Assembly (NCBI GenBank): GCA_964035795.1
Contig: OZ038322.1
Span: 8,309,345 to 8,373,344 of the forward strand
Source: Pterobdella sp. o SKG-2022
Taxonomy: Eukaryota > Annelida > Clitellata > Hirudinida > Piscicolidae
DNA: 64,000 nucleotides
Direction: 5' to 3'
The notes under the pieces are model-generated. The model had not been told where the DNA came from, ran no database searches, and saw only the letters and a list, made by a program, of their open reading frames with translations. Below are positions 1 to 12,984 of the stretch, in pieces (the first letter of the stretch is position 1; every line of letters starts with the position of its first letter). Position numbers and translations under genes: made by a program.

Positions 1-534
1 GTATTTTTATGAAATTTAAAAATAGAAAATAGCTCATAGTTGAAGGATTTTTTATTAAATACTGTTTGGAATTTGAAATAAAACAGTGGAAATACATTTG
101 TTGTTTGAGAAAAGATTGAAAAAGATTCTAAAGAAAAACAATGATCATATTTCTCAAAATGAAAAGTTGATTGAAATTTAACAACCCGTCGAAATGAAAA
201 AATAATATTACTTTCCATACAATATTTAAAATAATGGAATTATTTCCAGCAACCTATGTGTATTTCTTCTTTGATGAAAATTTCATAATGAATTGTTTTA
301 ATATCACTGCTTTTTGTTATTATAACGTTATGAAGGTCTGCGAATGAGTTCAATCTAATTCAAAGCTAATATAATACTTTGATAACCTCTGAAATTTTAA
401 ATCAAATTTTTCTAAGACAAAGAAGAAAAAATTAAAAATAAATTAAAAGTAAATATACATAATTAGACAGTATTAAATAAAAATTGAAGTTTGATTTGAA
501 ATGAGATAGATTGTGAACAATTAGCCTCAAAATT

Positions 535-676
535 ATGAATCAAAAACACGGCGATATTTGAATTTTTTATTTTGACTGAGCTTAAACAATTTATTAGTTA
601 CCTGATGATGATAAGGAATATATTGAAAAATTTCGTCAAAATAAAAAATTCAAATATTGCGCGTTTTTATGATTCA
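535..676. repeat. Imperfect hairpin (inverted repeat) in duplicated unit, copy 1
   Basis: An arm of about 42 bases at roughly 535-576 (core ATATTTGAATTTTTTATTTT) is repeated in reverse complement at roughly 635-676, with a spacer of about 58 bases. The inner 26 bases or so are nearly perfect and mismatches gather near the outer ends. It could be a small foldback element or a hairpin RNA source. No function is visible. Confidence 0.8.
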
Positions 677-2790
677 AAAATTAGATAGTGTTATATGTGG
701 AGTATGGGAGAGCAATGGTCAAATGATAGCACTTCATAAAAAGTAGTGCCAATGACATGACAGGGAGTTTTCATTGGTTTTAATAGAAGAAAACTATTTT
801 TGGTGTTGAAGTTACTGAACAAGTTTTTTAATTGCTTTTCGATATCTGGTTTTTGGTTTGATTATTTTCTTTTGGGAGTTTTGAGTTTGAGTTTACAATC
901 ATACAAAGACAAACACTGCTTGAGTTTAAAGCTTTTTTAATGTTCAACTTAGGTTATTGAAGACAAAATTATAACTTTGGAACGTCACTAAAACAAAGTT
1001 TTTATCTTATTGTTATAGAGTCTAATGCCATTTTAAAAAATTTTGAACTCGCAATAATAAATGAAGATTATTATCTAGTGATCTTGAAACTCTCTGGGTT
1101 AAACATCACTATAATAAACTTCATAGATTATTATTATTCTTCTTATTAGTATCTATGAGTCTGCAGGTCTAAGAACATTTTATGACTTGATAGATGATAG
1201 GTGGTTAGATGGGTAACAATAAGCTAATTATGTTCTGAATCATTATTACATTTTAAAGTTTCCATAAAGGCTATAAAAAATCAGAAGTGATGTTGCTATG
1301 CATGAGTTTGATTTATATTTTCAAAAACTGTAACGTCAGAGAGTAGCAGACTGCAGAGCTGATGTTTGGTAGAGAATTGAGTTGATAAACGTGACTTTAG
1401 TCTATCTCTTTTGGAGTTCAATAATTCAGAAAAATTTTAATTTAAAAATTACATAAAGTTTAAAAAAATAGTTAAGTCTTAGTTTCATGACGATCATTTT
1501 TGACCATGTCTTCAAATAACAAGTATAAAGACATTGCGGTTGACAGCAAGACCCCCATCTTAGACCATTGTTTGGCGCTTAAATTGATTTGACTCCAAAA
1601 CCTCTTTGCAAACTCAAAAAAATCAAAAAAGTATACTGATTAAAAGCTACATGAAATTTCTCTGAAAAATTAAAAAATTTATGACGATTATTATTGCCCA
1701 TATCTATAAATAAATATGAAGACGCTATAGGCCGACTGCATGACTATCATGATCGCTCGGGCGATTTTTGGCAGTAAAGAAGTCTGCTGAAGTTTGTATA
1801 TAGCTTGTTTAGGTCATTTTGAAACCCCTTTATATTATTTTGTGTCGATTGGATTCTTGCTAACAGAATCAGATGTCTTGTTCTTCGTTCATCTTCATCA
1901 GGATTAAATTGCTTTCAAGAGACATGTTTTGAGGCATTTTAATAAATTCTTCTCTGACGTTTTGCGTCTATGCTTCAGAAGAATTTATGCTGCTGAAGAG
2001 AAAAAAGCTTAATACTTTTAATTTTAATAGTTACGTGAGAATCATTTAAGACGAAGGTTACTGAAAGTTATAGCCAAAAACTGTAGTTTCATCTTAAAAA
2101 TCCATGAAAGTTATTAAAAAAATGAAGCATAATCAGTGTGTATTCCAAAGAGGTGTAGCAGGACGTTACGTGATAATTGTAACATAAATAGAAAATGTAG
2201 CACGTGTTCCTATTTTATTTTGGATTTTTTAATAAATCCGTTCAAATAAGCACGATGTTGAGAGCTTAAACAAATGAAAAGAAAACAAACCAATTAAAAA
2301 GGATTTTTTATTAAATACTGTTTGGAATTTGAAATAAAACAGTGGAAATACATTTGTTGTTTGAGAAAAGATTGAAAAAGATTCTAAAGAAAAACAATGA
2401 TCATATTTCTCAAAATGAAAAGTTGATTGAAATTTAACAACCCGTCGAAATGAAAAAATAATATTACTTTCCATACAATATTTAAAATAATGGAATTATT
2501 TCCAGCAACCTATGTGTATTTCTTCTTTGATGAAAATTTCATAATGAATTGTTTTAATATCACTGCTTTTTGTTATTATAACGTTATGAAGGTCTGCGAA
2601 TGAGTTCAATCTAATTCAAAGCTAATATAATACTTTGATAACCTCTGAAATTTTAAATCAAATTTTTCTAAGACAAAGAAGAAAAAATTAAAAATAAATT
2701 AAAAGTAAATATACATAATTAGACAGTATTAAATAAAAATTGAAGTTTGATTTGAAATGAGATAGATTGTGAACAATTAGCCTCAAAATT

Positions 2791-2932
2791 ATGAATCAAA
2801 AACACGGCGATATTTGAATTTTTTATTTTGACTGAGCTTAAACAATTTATTAGTTACCTGATGATGATAAGGAATATATTGAAAAATTTCGTCAAAATAA
2901 AAAATTCAAATATTGCGCGTTTTTATGATTCA
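2791..2932. repeat. Imperfect hairpin in duplicated unit, copy 2
   Basis: Same hairpin as at 535-676, shifted by exactly 2,256 bases as part of the tandem duplication. Confidence 0.8.
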
Positions 2933-4553
2933 AAAATTAGATAGTGTTATATGTGGAGTATGGGAGAGCAATGGTCAAATGATAGCACTTCATAAAAAGT
3001 AGTGCCAATGACATGACAGGGAGTTTTCATTGGTTTTAATAGAAGAAAACTATTTTTGGTGTTGAAGTTACTGAACAAGTTTTTTAATTGCTTTTCGATA
3101 TCTGGTTTTTGGTTTGATTATTTTCTTTTGGGAGTTTTGAGTTTGAGTTTACAATCATACAAAGACAAACACTGCTTGAGTTTAAAGCTTTTTTAATGTT
3201 CAACTTAGGTTATTGAAGACAAAATTATAACTTTGGAACGTCACTAAAACAAAGTTTTTATCTTATTGTTATAGAGTCTAATGCCATTTTAAAAAATTTT
3301 GAACTCGCAATAATAAATGAAGATTATTATCTAGTGATCTTGAAACTCTCTGGGTTAAACATCACTATAATAAACTTCATAGATTATTATTATTCTTCTT
3401 ATTAGTATCTATGAGTCTGCAGGTCTAAGAACATTTTATGACTTGATAGATGATAGGTGGTTAGATGGGTAACAATAAGCTAATTATGTTCTGAATCATT
3501 ATTACATTTTAAAGTTTCCATAAAGGCTATAAAAAATCAGAAGTGATGTTGCTATGCATGAGTTTGATTTATATTTTCAAAAACTGTAACGTCAGAGAGT
3601 AGCAGACTGCAGAGCTGATGTTTGGTAGAGAATTGAGTTGATAAACGTGACTTTAGTCTATCTCTTTTGGAGTTCAATAATTCAGAAAAATTTTAATTTA
3701 AAAACTACATAAAGTTTAAAAAAATAGTTAAGTCTTAGTTTCATGACGATCATTTTTGACCATGTCTTCAAATAACAAGTATAAAGACATTGCGGTTGAC
3801 AGCAAGACCCCCATCTTAGACCATTGTTTGGCGCTTAAATTGATTTGACTCCAAAACCTCTTTGCAAACTCAAAAAAATCAAAAAAGTATACTGATTAAA
3901 AGCTACATGAAATTTCTCTGAAAAATTAAAAAATTTATGACGATTATTATTGCCCATATCTATAAATAAATATGAAGACGCTATAGGCCGACTGCATGAC
4001 TATCATGATCGCTCGGGCGATTTTTGGCAGTAAAGAAGTCTGCTGAAGTTTGTATATAGCTTGTTTAGGTCATTTTGAAACCCCTTTATATTATTTTGTG
4101 TCGATTGGATTCTTGCTAACAGAATCAGATGTCTTGTTCTTCGTTCATCTTCATCAGGATTAAATTGCTTTCAAGAGACATGTTTTGAGGCATTTTAATA
4201 AATTCTTCTCTGACGTTTTGCGTCTATGCTTCAGAAGAATTTATGCTGCTGAAGAGAAAAAAGCTTAATACTTTTAATTTTAATAGTTACGTGAGAATCA
4301 TTTAAGACGAAGGTTACTGAAAGTTATAGCCAAAAACTGTAGTTTCATCTTAAAAATCCATGAAAGTTATTAAAAAAATGAAGCATAATCAGTGTGTATT
4401 CCAAAGAGGTGTAGCAGGACGTTACGTGATAATTGTAACATAAATAGAAAATGTAGCACGTGTTCCTATTTTATTTTGGATTTTTTAATAAATCCGTTCA
4501 AATAAGCACGATGTTGAGAGCTTAAACAAATGAAAAGAAAACAAACCAATTAA

Positions 4554-6653
4554 GTTGTGGATCTCATGTACTCAGTACGTCTATTTGAAGTTCTCTATAT
4601 TTATTCGATCAAAATAAGTTTAAAAATTCTATTACAAAGACGTACATAGAATGGTGATAGTAGCCCGATAATTGTTTCATGATATGTCGAAAATAAATCT
4701 CTGTTTGATAAGCTTTTTTCTGACAAAGAAGTATAAAATTTTGTATAAAACATGTGAAAAATTTATAGATCGTTTTTAGGCAGACCACAAAAATTGTTAA
4801 AAAATACATTTAATCGGCCTGCCCCCGATTAATTAAAAGGATGGCTTTTATAAAATTCTCAAAGCTTATTTTGCTGCAAAATATATCTCAGCTACATCGA
4901 ATTACTTTTATGTTAAAAATTTTTTATAAAGCAATTGTTGAGATAATTGGAAAAGCTGTCAAGATACTGGAAAAATCCAAAATAATTTTTATTGGAATGA
5001 TATTGTGTGTGTGAGTTACGTTCAACTGCTCATTGCTGCCATTTTAAAAATTTCACTCCATCAATACATTAAGCTACCGAGTGTTAATGGTTTGGTAGAA
5101 ATTTATGGAGTATAGATTTTTAATTCGTGTACAATAGATTTTTATTAAAACTAGAATAGGGAATAAATTCAGAGAAGGGAAATTATGGTTTCGATCGAAA
5201 AGTCATTTCAGTGCATCTCACATGTGTCATTTGGTCCTAAAAATAAACTATCACATTGAAAGTAAAATTTCATAGTTCTACAATGGCAGAGAAATATTTT
5301 TATTTATTTCACTTGCCTCTGCAGTCAACCTTGCTTTTACATTGCGTGTTTTATGGAAGATGAATGATTATAATAATAACTCCTGAAAATGTTTGAAAAT
5401 TAGAGATTGATCCAAAAAGTTTGTTTTAGACTTTAAAAGTTTTGCTTGATTTGTCTCCAAGCTGACTTCAAATTGATTTGACTTTAAAAGCAAGGCTGCC
5501 ATGGATCTTTCTGGAAAAATCTACTTTTATTTATTCCAAACGACTGAAGGCAAGATCTAGTGAAAACATTTTTTTTGTGAAAAAAAGTACCAAGTACTCT
5601 TGCACTAAAAATTTATGTTAAATCTATGCAAAACATTGTAAATTATTTTGTTGTATAAAACTTTTTTTTTCGTTTAGTTTTGTTATCAAAGCTATTCTAT
5701 TTCATACATCACATTATCCTCTTGGGAAAATATGTTAGTTTTTTGCTTTATCAAATAAATATTATTTTTATCATGAAACCACCTTCAGTATATATGCTAA
5801 TCAGCTGTGATTCATCATGAATATTTATTACTAAATCATTCATAAGAAATTTATTCTAACGTTATTGATATTGGCATTTTTATTTAAGCATTTCAAGGAT
5901 TTGATGTTTCCGACATTTTTTGGTGTATTTCAGATATCAAAGATGCCGTTGCAAAAGCTTTCTGATTCTTTCAAAACCATCGAGAATTATACCAAAGCTT
6001 AAAATTTCATTGAATTATGAAAGTCATTATGAAATAAAAAAATATTGTTCGTGTTTTATCAAACTGATGTCACTTTATTTAATGGTCTGGTCCCAAGTAA
6101 TGATACGTTTTAATATGGGAAGTTCGTGTTGGAATTTGGTTGAAGATATGCATTAATTCTTATTGCTCCGCAAACAGTTATATAACTTCAAATATTTTTT
6201 TCATGAAGTTGAACTCAGAGATTTTGCTTATTTTAAAACTTTATTTAAAAAATAAACATTGAAAAAATCTTTAAAACGAAAATGGCAACATAAAAAAAAC
6301 AGATTGCAAAGTTTCAACTATTAGTTTGATAAAAATAAGAAATGTAGATTGACGTGTTTAACCTTTCCAAATGGGTGCACAAGAGTGAATTTAAATGAAT
6401 GGAAGTCATATAAATACTACATATGATAACTTATTTTTAAAATTTTTCAACAAAGTTTGTAGTTCAAAATTCAAAGCTATTTTAATTTAATTATCCTATC
6501 AGCTTTTAGTTGATACTTTAAACAAAAATTCATGTTTTTGAAATATTAAGAAAAATTGTGCTTTTTACTTTTTAATTAAAATTTTAAACAGAAATTATTA
6601 ATCATTAGGCGTATAAGACAAATGAATGAAGAACGGATTGGAAAGCTACTTAC
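4554..6653. other. Gene-poor AT-rich stretch
   Basis: No gene could be supported. The only coding-like patch is 5935-6001 on the plus strand: an acceptor-like TTTCAG followed by a 20-odd codon frame ending in TAA (reads SKMPLQKLSDSFKTIEN). Without a partner exon it is not called as a gene. Downstream exons of the minus-strand stress-protein exon at 6654-6723 were looked for here and not found. Confidence 0.5.
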
Positions 6654-6723
6654 ATAGGAAAGCTGTTTCAGCTTGACCACTTGGATCCACTGCTATCACC
6701 ACCTTGCGTGGATGACCCGACAT
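6654..6723 (-). CDS. Probable first exon of a universal stress protein (UspA fold)
   Basis: On the minus strand an ATG at 6723-6721 (context AGGATG) opens 23 codons plus one base and ends at a strong GTAAGT donor at 6653. The reading MSGHPRKVVIAVDPSGQAET matches the first beta strand and nucleotide-binding start of UspA-family proteins, in which V-x-I/V-A-V-D-x-S and A-F follow one another. The UspA fold binds ATP or AMP in some members; animal members are mostly uncharacterised stress proteins. The exon ends in phase 1, so the next exon should supply two bases, probably completing a Trp or Tyr codon as in the family's FxWY motif. I could not identify the later exons, which would lie below 6650. 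The gene may be interrupted, very divergent or decayed. Confidence 0.5.
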
Positions 6724-9700
6724 CCTTCAAGAGTTTTATTAATTGATTATTCTATCAAATGATTCATTTAATAAGTATCAAATAGGTATTTAATTAACTC
6801 AACCATTTCTTATTAAAACATTTAGTAAATAAATTAATTAACTAATCCATTTATATTATTAAGTGCTAGTTTAAATATGATTAAAATATTTCAATAGTTT
6901 CTTTAGCGTGCGACATACTGTAGAAAGCAGTTCATAGCAAAACAACGCAAGTATCAGCCGAAATTGTCAATTGAAGCCGCAACTAGTCTCTCTACATGTG
7001 GTTTTATAAGCTGGACATTTACATCCATATCTTGCGCATCTTGTATCAAGGTTTTGCATGCATTTTTTTGTTGTAATTGAGTAATTTTGCCGAGCAATTT
7101 AAAACTTATGGCACGAAATTGAAATAAGAAGTATTTTAGATTAAGTTTTACGAACTTTTCACGATTTTCCAAATAAGGATTCCCAAATAAATTTGTGTTT
7201 TTTTTCTTTTTGAAGGGTTAAAAATTCAAATAAACTTTATTAATTTAAACTTCACCCAGATTCACAACTTTAAAATGAATTTTCTAAACTTTATTGGATT
7301 TAAATTAATTTTTTCAGTTCTGTTAATCAAAACGAAAATAAAAAAGGCTTATAAAATAAACCATGAAGAAACAGATATAAAAGCAAACTCACGACTTTAC
7401 AAAGTGAGCATGCTCCAACACAAATGGTCAATATATACACTAAACTGAATGCATAGTAAATAAATTGTGCTGAAAAACAAACCTTTTTCATGCATACATC
7501 ACCTGAACCTCCAATTTGAGATTCATCCAGAATCACTGGAGATGAGGTAAAAGAGAGAAAATCAAAGTTTATTTTCTCTTCGTTTCATGTGTTGTTTTAG
7601 ATTTTTATTTAAAAACATGCACTTTGGCTTTTATCTCTTTTTTTAAACATTTAAAATAATATTAATATTAATTACTTTAATGCAGTTTTTCACAACCTAC
7701 ACTACAATAAAGGCACTCGTTTCAAACAACCTCAAAGACACTAACATTTGAAGGCAACTCACCATAATGAACTGAGACACATTGTAATGGTTTCAACACG
7801 TCTACACAGCGTTCGGAAACTGAACTTGAAATTTAAGCAGCATTTCTAATTGAATCTTTAGTAATATTTTCATACTTCATCTTCACACATATAGGGTTAA
7901 GTGGAGAAAAACTTTGATGATTCAGATTAAAGTTTTATATCCAAACACGTGCTCGATAAAATTTAATTTTGAGGTTCTCCGTGAAATAATTTTTATTAGT
8001 TTTTATATTGATGTTTAGAGAAATTTCACAGCTGAAAAAATCATTGGAAAAAAATTCTTTTACCTTTGATAAATTTTTAGATAAATATAATAAAAAAAAA
8101 GGTAACTAGATTCCTAATGAGATTGTTTTAATGAAATTGAAATAATTATTTCAAAATTAAAAAATTATATTTATAACTACTGTTTCAAAATTAGCACAGT
8201 TGTGTTGAAATGTGTGTGTTGCACAAGACGATGATGCTCAAAAGCGCAGAGGCTCCACAATTCGCAGAAAGACCGATTTTGTTGTTGATTCTGTTTTTTA
8301 GTCTTCAATACGGCTCATTGAAATTTTTAACGATTCCAAAGTTCATACATTTAATGAATCTTTGTAAAAAATGCCAGATACTTCTGCCGGGCGCCAGTTT
8401 AAACTAAATTTTAGTACAGAATTTTTAACAGTTTATTACAATTTATTAACATTGAAGTTTTTTTAAGCTGTGTAGCTACATTCAAACAAGGTATTCACAT
8501 TATTTAATTTTATGTGGACTTAAAAAGATTAAAATGGCAGAAATAGTCATAAAATTGATGTTAAAGCAGCAAGTGATGTACTTGATGTATCCCATCCACT
8601 GAAAACGTGTGGAATACAGCTCTCATTTGATTAATTTCACTCAATAAATCTCTATTAATAATTATAACGTGGGTATAAATTATTCATCAATTGAGATTTC
8701 AACCATGAAATTTGAAGATCAAAAACAGATTTTGTAAAACATGATATCCAAGTGCTTTCAAATCAAACGGTTCATGTATTTTGAAGAGGAATGAATAATC
8801 ATACCACGGTTAGCGAGCAAAGAGTGAATTTTAACATTAAGCTTTTCTTCTGTTCTTGAAACAAGAAGGGGGTTTGACAAAATATGGAAACTATGGATCA
8901 GACTCAAACACACATGACTCCCCACAGAAGTTTCGTCTTCATTCTCAATCAAAGACATATTAACTCAGTTTCACTGAAAAATTCAGCAAATACAAGTTGA
9001 CGCTTATTGACAAAACCGGGAAAAAAGTAAAAAGATAGGCAAAACGAGTTTTTCGAAGTTTTTAACCAGCTAAACGTTTCGATACCAACTCTTCTCACGT
9101 GTTTTCATGGCCAATAATGCATGGACCTTTCTTCTAAATCATCAAAACATAAAACTAAATTCTGCAAGATAAGATCGTGTACAACTGGTCATATTTCAAA
9201 AATTAATGAAAAGATGTTATCTGAGGCATGTGTTATGGAACGTAATGTGTTTTGATGCAGGAATGCTTATAACTATAAACTTTTACAAATTCAAAAAGTT
9301 TCCAATTTTCTTTCAACATTATTTTTAGTTAAATAATTTGACTATAACGTTTCAAATGAGTTTTCAGTTTTTTAATCTGTTTGAAAAAATCGTGGGTATA
9401 TTTTTATCTTTTGAAGCTCAAAATTATAAAACGTCGATTTTATAATGAAAGAAATTCGAGTTAATTATTACTCAAAACCAACATTAATTTTTATAGACGT
9501 ATAAATATAAGAAGATTTTGAAAAGGAGACTTCTCTTCATCTGTTTGTGCGCTCTTTTCCGGACACCCGCTTTACGACATTCTAGCATGTAATAAAAAAT
9601 ACAATATTGAAATATTTTCAAACTATGATTTCTCCATGTTTAAACAACATTGAAAGTTTTTAGAACACTTAATACAAACAGCATGATGCAATATATATAC

Positions 9701-9899
9701 TTCAAGTTGAGAACACAACGAGTAAAAGCTATTGGAAGTTCTTATTTTCAGACTTCATTGCGTGAATCATTATCCTTCCCAACTAACAATGCTTTATGTT
9801 CATGGATCTAATAAAATTTCTCGCTAAAAACAGCGTTTAATGAAAATAAAATATGGCTCTAGGCCTGTATAAATGATAATTTGTATGATTTTATAATAT
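6724..9899. other. Gene-poor stretch with short coding-like patches
   Basis: No complete gene was recognised. Two patches read like old coding sequence. On the minus strand, 7172-6954 is an open frame of 72 codons ending in TGA. On the plus strand, about 8223-8420 gives a plausible frame (for example KRRGSTIRRKTDFVVDSVF) broken by two stop codons. Neither matches a family I can name. Confidence 0.4.
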
Positions 9900-10285
9900 A
9901 GTCTGTGCAAGTTTAAATTGCTTTGGCTCATTGGATGCACTCTCAAGCTTGAACAATCTGCTTATCTTTTTGATCTTTTGTCAATCAGACTCACACGTCA
10001 ACCACTCAGATCCTTGCACTCTGGTCTCCAGCTTCATCAACCTGTTTCTTCAGGCTTGTTTACTAGTCGCTCTTTTTCTCACCAGGCTCCACGTCTGTGG
10101 AATTCACTTCCTTCTAACTTGCGCTCATCGCCTTCTCTCATGAACTTTCGCAAACTTTTGAAAACTCACTTATACCATAAACATCCCCGGTCATAACCTC
10201 TTACAAACCTTGAGCGCCTCTGAAGCAATCTTGAATTGATAACTGTGCGTTATAAAAATCTTAATAATAATAATAACTTTCATCG
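9900..10285 (+). mobile_element. 3' end of a CR1/L2-like non-LTR retrotransposon
   Basis: A plus-strand frame ending at 10196 encodes the C-terminal end of a CR1/L2/Rex-type reverse transcriptase. The diagnostic run is S-F-S-H-Q-A-P-R-L-W-N-S-L-P-S-N-L-R, close to the family's S-x-R-A-P-x-L-W-N-S-L-P motif, followed by F-R-K-L-L-K-T-H-L-Y. The short trailer ends in TTAATAATAATAATAA at about 10258-10275, the simple-repeat tail typical of these elements. The copy is 5'-truncated near 9900, as LINE insertions usually are. The surviving frame is intact over about 90 codons, so it is not very old. Confidence 0.8.
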
Positions 10286-12984
10286 AATGAAAGTGTTACC
10301 GAAGGCGGTAAAAATTATTAAATGGTATCATGAAACTTAAATGAATATGAAATCACGTTGAATTTGCAGAAGTCCATAAGCTGTGAAAAATTATTTCAAA
10401 AAAATATTTTCAGTTGTTTATTCAAATAGTGGGTAAAAGCGTTCACAGACATAACAAACTTTTTAAGTATCAAATGAGAGGGGAAAAAAACTAGCATAAC
10501 TTGTAAATTCATTAGCTTATAACTGAATGCATTACGTACTTGAAAACTTAAGTTCTATTTACAAGAAGGTTTGTAAATTTTTTTGAAATTTTGGTTTTTT
10601 ATACATCCAGTACAAAAGCTTTTAACAATTCTGGCTTTTTTTTTCATATACTCCACCTCGAAAGAACCCTTTTCGGTGTCTCGTCTTTTTATGAACGATG
10701 GAACAACTGAAGAAATGTATTATGATAAACTCATAGAAAAAAATTAAAACCGCAGAAGCCTGCTTCTGAGATATGGGAAAGTTAGAAAAAACATGATATC
10801 ATATATAACTCGATATCAAGTCATGATAACTGCGAAGGAGACATCTGTAGAGATGGTTTAAACGTCATCTACATATCAAAAAAATAAAAAACTGAAGTCA
10901 TTAAGAAACTAATAAAAAATAAATTTTTTATAAGTAAAAGCTTCTTTCCCATTCATTCTCTTTGACCTGGTGTGACCGACACAAACTGCAAAACCTTTAT
11001 CTAAAGCCAAAGAAGGTAGTGTAATGATTTATGAAAAGGCACGTGATGTAAATCATACATTAGTGCCATTTGTTAGGTTTTGAGCAATGAATAATTTATT
11101 GGAAATGAAGTTTCAGATAAATCATCGCCATTAAATTTTTATTATTATAATGCTTTAAAAGTGGGAATACTATCTATAGAACATCAATTTTGGAGATATA
11201 CATTTATTCGAAAATATAGCTATAATTTTCGTGAAGTATGGCATTACAATAAGACATTAAAAATGATAATATTCATTTTTTAAAGTGTTTTTAGCAAATT
11301 CATTAAAATTTCAAATTACAACTTCCACCTTGAGATTTAAGTCTTTTGTGTTTTCAATTATCAACGGCATTTCTGAACCATCAATAGCCCTCTCAACTTA
11401 TTTTAAGTAGCTTTTTACGTAATAAAGAGAAATTTCTCCAAGTGTTTAACGTTGTAGAAAATGGAAACTTTTGTAGTTGAAAGAAAGAGAACCTTTCAAT
11501 TTTTTAATTTTTTGTATTAAAATGCAATTTAAACAAATACAATTCAGAGCTTAAAAACTCAGATTAAAGGAAACTGACGTATATTATCACAGAGACAGGA
11601 AATTTAAAACAACATATATTCCCGTTGTATCGTTTCACTATAAATACACTGCATATGTGGTATAAAATTGAATAATTAATATTATTATTATTATTAAAGC
11701 ATTTTCTAACCAAAACATCAAGTTTTGGGAATTTTTTAATACATTTGTTGAGAAACGAAAACTATGATTTTCTAAAAGTTTAGCCTTATCATAAAGATTT
11801 TTTGTATCCTATTGGTATTATCATACTGCATATACCGCATATACAGAAAGATATGAAGGCATATTCTATATTCAATTAATTTTTTTCTAGAAGTAAGCCA
11901 ACAGGTTTTGATAAATACGAAATATAATCAATCCCACCAACATTCGAGTCTCCAATAACTCTTTATATATTAATAACTGTACTCATGGAATGATGTGGAA
12001 AAAATATTGGAAGGCATTCAAGTGTTATGTAAACATGTATTGATGCGATTTACATCAATATGTTACGGGCTCTTGGTAGATTTCAATACAATGGTTTGTA
12101 TGTCTACAAAGCTTCTGACTTAGTGGGCAAGCATTATTAAGTGTTTTTAGAGTTATTGATTCATGTTTTGATATATTTTAATTGTTTTTTATTATTTTGC
12201 TGCTTGTTACAGTTTTTTGTTGGGTTTTCCATGAAGAAAATAATTGTGTTTGTTGAGAATTTCAAGCGTCTTTTTAGTTTTTGAACTATTCAATTAAATT
12301 AGCGTTTTATAGCGACGTGAGGTTCAGATTAAATTTTTATTTTTAAAACCTTGAAAAATTACTAAGACCACATCGATCAAAAGTGACTTTTTGTCTCTGA
12401 TGAGAAAGTTATTAGCTTTGCTGTAGTGTTGAAGATTTTCAGCTTTATTATGAAAAAAGTAATTTTGATCGATTAATTTGAAAATAAATTTAATTTATTG
12501 AAATTTAAAATTTTACTGAAAAAATTGAAAATTAATTATTTATTAAAAAAAGTCGAGTTTTTCGTTAACTGAAATTTACTTTCTGAAAATGAATTTGAGT
12601 TTCAGTTTTAGGATAACAAATTAAAAGTTTAAAAAAAATGAAGTAGATTTCGTTATAAAATCTTCAAAAAAGATTGAAACAAGTTTAGAATTCATTTGAA
12701 TTCATTGAAATTAAAAACACAATTGAAATTTATTATGAAATCCAAAGCTGTAAGTGACATTGCCATAAATGAAATATACAAAAATTTATCGACAAAAAAA
12801 CCAACATATTTTGCAAAAGACTTTCTACATTTTGTCAATTTTGCTGTTATTATTGCATTTAGTTTCGATCAATATACAACATCAAATTTATTCACTTGGT
12901 GACATTAACTGCTTTTGGAACTGCTCAAGTATGATACAGATTCCAGTGATGTATGTAAAATTTAATGCGGTATTTATAATGCGC
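10286..12984. other. Non-coding AT-rich stretch with a dispersed repeat and a microsatellite
   Basis: No gene is supported. It contains a dispersed repeat at about 11109-11260, related in inverted orientation to 26955-27085, and an (ATT)n microsatellite at about 11682-11697. Confidence 0.5.
11109..11260 (+). repeat. Dispersed repeat, copy A
   Basis: This segment resembles the reverse complement of 26955-27085. The best block is ATTTATTCGAAAATA followed by AGCTATAATTTTCG and AAGTATGGC, with looser similarity on both sides. No coding potential is visible, so it is probably a non-autonomous mobile element family. Confidence 0.65.

Larger units (their letters stand above)
43..4553. repeat. Tandem duplication of a 2,256-bp non-coding unit
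   Basis: The stretch from about 43 to 2298 is repeated head to tail at about 2299-4553, always at an offset of 2,256 bases. Reading the copies side by side I found one substitution, T at 1449 against C at 3705. The right edge is sharp: copy 1 continues with AAAA after position 2297, whereas copy 2 diverges after 4553. Neither copy contains a convincing coding region; the only open frames are short and AT-rich. Such high identity means either a very recent duplication or an assembly artefact. Confidence 0.95.

Noticed and set aside
2229..2474. 81-codon minus-strand frame in the tandem duplication
   Set aside because: Phe/Ser-rich translation of AT-rich DNA that exists only across the copy junction; no splice or homology support.
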